The notes under the pieces are model-generated. The model was not told where the DNA came from, made no database searches, and saw only the letters and a program-made list of their open reading frames with translations. Shown piece after piece: positions 6,246-7,338 of a DNA stretch of 7,338 nucleotides. The position numbers were made by a program, and so were the translations under genes. The stretch comes from Planctomycetia bacterium (GTDB lineage Bacteria; Planctomycetota; Planctomycetia; Pirellulales; UBA1268), in NCBI GenBank assembly GCA_009926295.1, contig RFPF01000150.1, forward strand, positions 1 through 7,338, written 5' to 3'. The stretch's first letter is position 1. Every line of letters starts with the position of its first letter.

Positions 6246-7103
6246 TTGACCATCCACCCGCTGGCCGCCGTGAGTCCCGATGCCCGCCTCGGCGTGGGCG
6301 TGTCGGTGGGGGCGTTCGCGACCATCGAGGCGGGCGTCGAACTCGGCGACTTCTGCACCGTGGCGCCCGGGGCGGTGGTGAAAGCCGGCGTCCGCGCGGG
6401 CTGCCACAACGAGTTCGGCGAGCATTGCGTCGTGGGCGGGGCCCCCCAGCACGCCGCCCGACCGCAGCAGGTGGGCGACCTCACGATCGGCGACCACAAC
6501 GTGTTCCGCGAGTACGTCACGGTCCATCGCGCGCTCAAGGTCGGCACGGCGACGGTGATCGGCGACCGCAACTACATCATGGCCACCGCCCACGTGGGCC
6601 ACGACTGCGTCATCGGCAACCATTGCATCTTCGCCAACGGCGCGCTCCTCGGAGGCCACGTCACGGTCGAGGATCGGGCCTTCGTGTCCGGCGCGGTCGC
6701 CGTGCACCAGTTCTGCCGCATCGGCAGGCTCGCCATGGTCGGCGGTCATGCCCGGGTCGTGCAGGACATCCCGCCATACATGCTCGTCGACGGCCAGAGT
6801 GGTTGCATCGTCGGCCTGAACATCGTCGGCCTCAAGCGCAGCGGGCACTCGGCCGAGGACATCGCCGAACTGAAGTCCGCGTACCGCGCCATCTACCGCC
6901 GGGGCCTGCCGTGGAAGCAGGTGCTCGAGGTGCTCGAGGCGGAATTCCAGGGCGGCCCGGCTCGTCACCTACGCCAGTTTCTCACCGCGGGCACCCGCGG
7001 CTTCGCCCAGGAGCGGCGGGCGCCGCCGGCAACCACGTTCCGTCTGCGCGTCGCGGAAGACGACGCGGCGACCGAACCGTCGCTGCGGTCACGGGCCGGC
7101 TGA
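6246..7103 (+). CDS. lpxA: Acyl-ACP--UDP-N-acetylglucosamine O-acyltransferase (LpxA)
   Basis: LpxA moves an (R)-3-hydroxyacyl chain from acyl carrier protein to the 3-OH of UDP-GlcNAc, the first step of lipid A synthesis, in the cytosol as a trimer. The proposed TTG start gives 285 residues beginning TIHPLAAVSPDA, where family members normally begin. The in-frame ATG at 6174 would add 24 residues with no family resemblance. A left-handed beta-helix of hexapeptide repeats fills most of the protein, followed by the helical C-terminal domain. Against remembered E. coli LpxA, the stretch from AHVGHDC through VHQFC to QDIPPY aligns without gaps. His119 (TTG numbering) matches catalytic His125, His154 matches His160, and Gly167 matches Gly173, which sets acyl length. 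Ser185 stands where E. coli has His191. NIVGLKRSG matches the conserved NIEGLKRRG. The E. coli-like core ends near TRGFA; about 30 charged, low-complexity residues follow and overlap the convergent regulator gene by 15 bp. No lpxB, lpxD or fabZ is adjacent in the window. Identity is near certain; the exact start is less so. Confidence 0.96.
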   Translation: MTIHPLAAVSPDARLGVGVSVGAFATIEAGVELGDFCTVAPGAVVKAGVRAGCHNEFGEHCVVGGAPQHAARPQQVGDLTIGDHNVFREYVTVHRALKVGTATVIGDRNYIMATAHVGHDCVIGNHCIFANGALLGGHVTVEDRAFVSGAVAVHQFCRIGRLAMVGGHARVVQDIPPYMLVDGQSGCIVGLNIVGLKRSGHSAEDIAELKSAYRAIYRRGLPWKQVLEVLEAEFQGGPARHLRQFLTAGTRGFAQERRAPPATTFRLRVAEDDAATEPSLRSRAG

Positions 7104-7338
7104 TTCCTCGCCCGGCTGCTGCCGTTCCATGCCGTAGCGCTGCAGTTTGCGCCGCAGCACGGAGCGGTCGATCCCCAGCAGTTTCGCCGCCAGCGACTTG
7201 TTGTGCATGGTGGCGGCAAGGGTGCGTTCCAGGTGGACGCGCTCCACGTCGGCCAGCGTCGGCCACGCGGCTGGATCCCCGGATTCGTCCGCCGGCACGA
7301 CGCTCCGGGATGCCGGCGGAGCGACGATCGCGGGCTCG
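7089..7338 (-). CDS. C-terminal fragment of a Fis-type (NtrC-like) DNA-binding regulator, cut by the window edge
   Basis: The reading frame stays open from the TGA stop to the right edge of the window, so the N-terminal part lies outside; the GTG codon at 7298 is probably an internal valine. The visible part reads a Pro/Ala-rich linker (EPAIVAPPASRSVVPADE), then WPTLADVERVHLERTLAA, then the helix-turn-helix NKSLAAKLLGIDRSVLRRKL (about 7143-7202), ending shortly after QRYGME. This matches the Fis-family domain (HTH_8) closing NtrC-class sigma-54 activators, where the typical pattern is N-x-S-x-A-A-x-x-LGI-x-R-x-x-L-x-R-K-L-x-x-Y-G. Most such proteins carry a receiver and an AAA+ domain in front, but these cannot be seen. 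A shorter receiver-plus-Fis regulator (PrrA/ActR-like) is possible. Its 3' end overlaps that of lpxA, so the two genes are transcribed towards each other. Confidence 0.85.
   Translation of the reverse strand, partial: EPAIVAPPASRSVVPADESGDPAAWPTLADVERVHLERTLAATMHNKSLAAKLLGIDRSVLRRKLQRYGMERQQPGEESAGP

Noticed and set aside
5841..6968. Minus-strand frame of 375 codons covering lpxA
   Set aside because: It is antisense to a clear lpxA and includes intergenic DNA. Its His/Asp/Ala/Arg-rich product matches no family I recognise.
1..7338. CRISPR array, tRNA, rRNA, transposase, integrase or defence genes
   Set aside because: No regularly spaced direct repeats, cloverleaf, conserved rRNA blocks or mobile-element or defence domains were visible on either strand.

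Overview
This is a high-GC bacterial window, most likely from a planctomycete (Pirellulales-like). That placement is inferred from three things. There is a secreted Cys/His-rich, Pro/Ala-rich protein carrying an FGFYGTQWRSWP-type motif, which I associate with planctomycete secretomes. There is a very large membrane-anchored TPR protein. There is also a Fis-type helix-turn-helix C-terminus resembling planctomycete sigma-54 response regulators. No sequence search was run.

Layout: (1) 9-983, minus: predicted exported protein of unknown function. (2) 984-1254: divergent spacer with two GC-rich hairpins that share the loop CGGCCC. (3) 1255-5622, plus: 1455-residue TPR protein with one N-terminal membrane segment. 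(4) 5623-5695: short convergent spacer with two small dyads. (5) 5696-6007, minus: 103-residue soluble TPR protein. (6) 6008-6245: divergent spacer with a 14-bp dyad, the clearest AT-rich patch noticed in the window and a plausible promoter pointing at lpxA. (7) 6246-7103, plus: lpxA, the first acyltransferase of lipid A synthesis, probably starting at TTG. (8) 7089-7338, minus: C-terminal part of a Fis-family regulator that runs off the right edge and overlaps the end of lpxA by 15 bp.

Every gene has the opposite orientation to its neighbour, so there is no operon within the window and each gene is probably transcribed on its own. LpxA is the only gene with a firm biochemical role. Its catalytic histidine and a glycine at the E. 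coli acyl-length position are both present. This indicates an organism with a lipid A-type outer membrane. The two TPR proteins are probably scaffolds, one exposed to the periplasm and one cytosolic, with unknown partners.

I found no CRISPR array, tRNA, rRNA, insertion sequence, phage gene, toxin-antitoxin pair or defence cassette, and no clear new multi-gene system. The least explained items are the Cys-rich secreted protein and the paired hairpins upstream of the large TPR gene.
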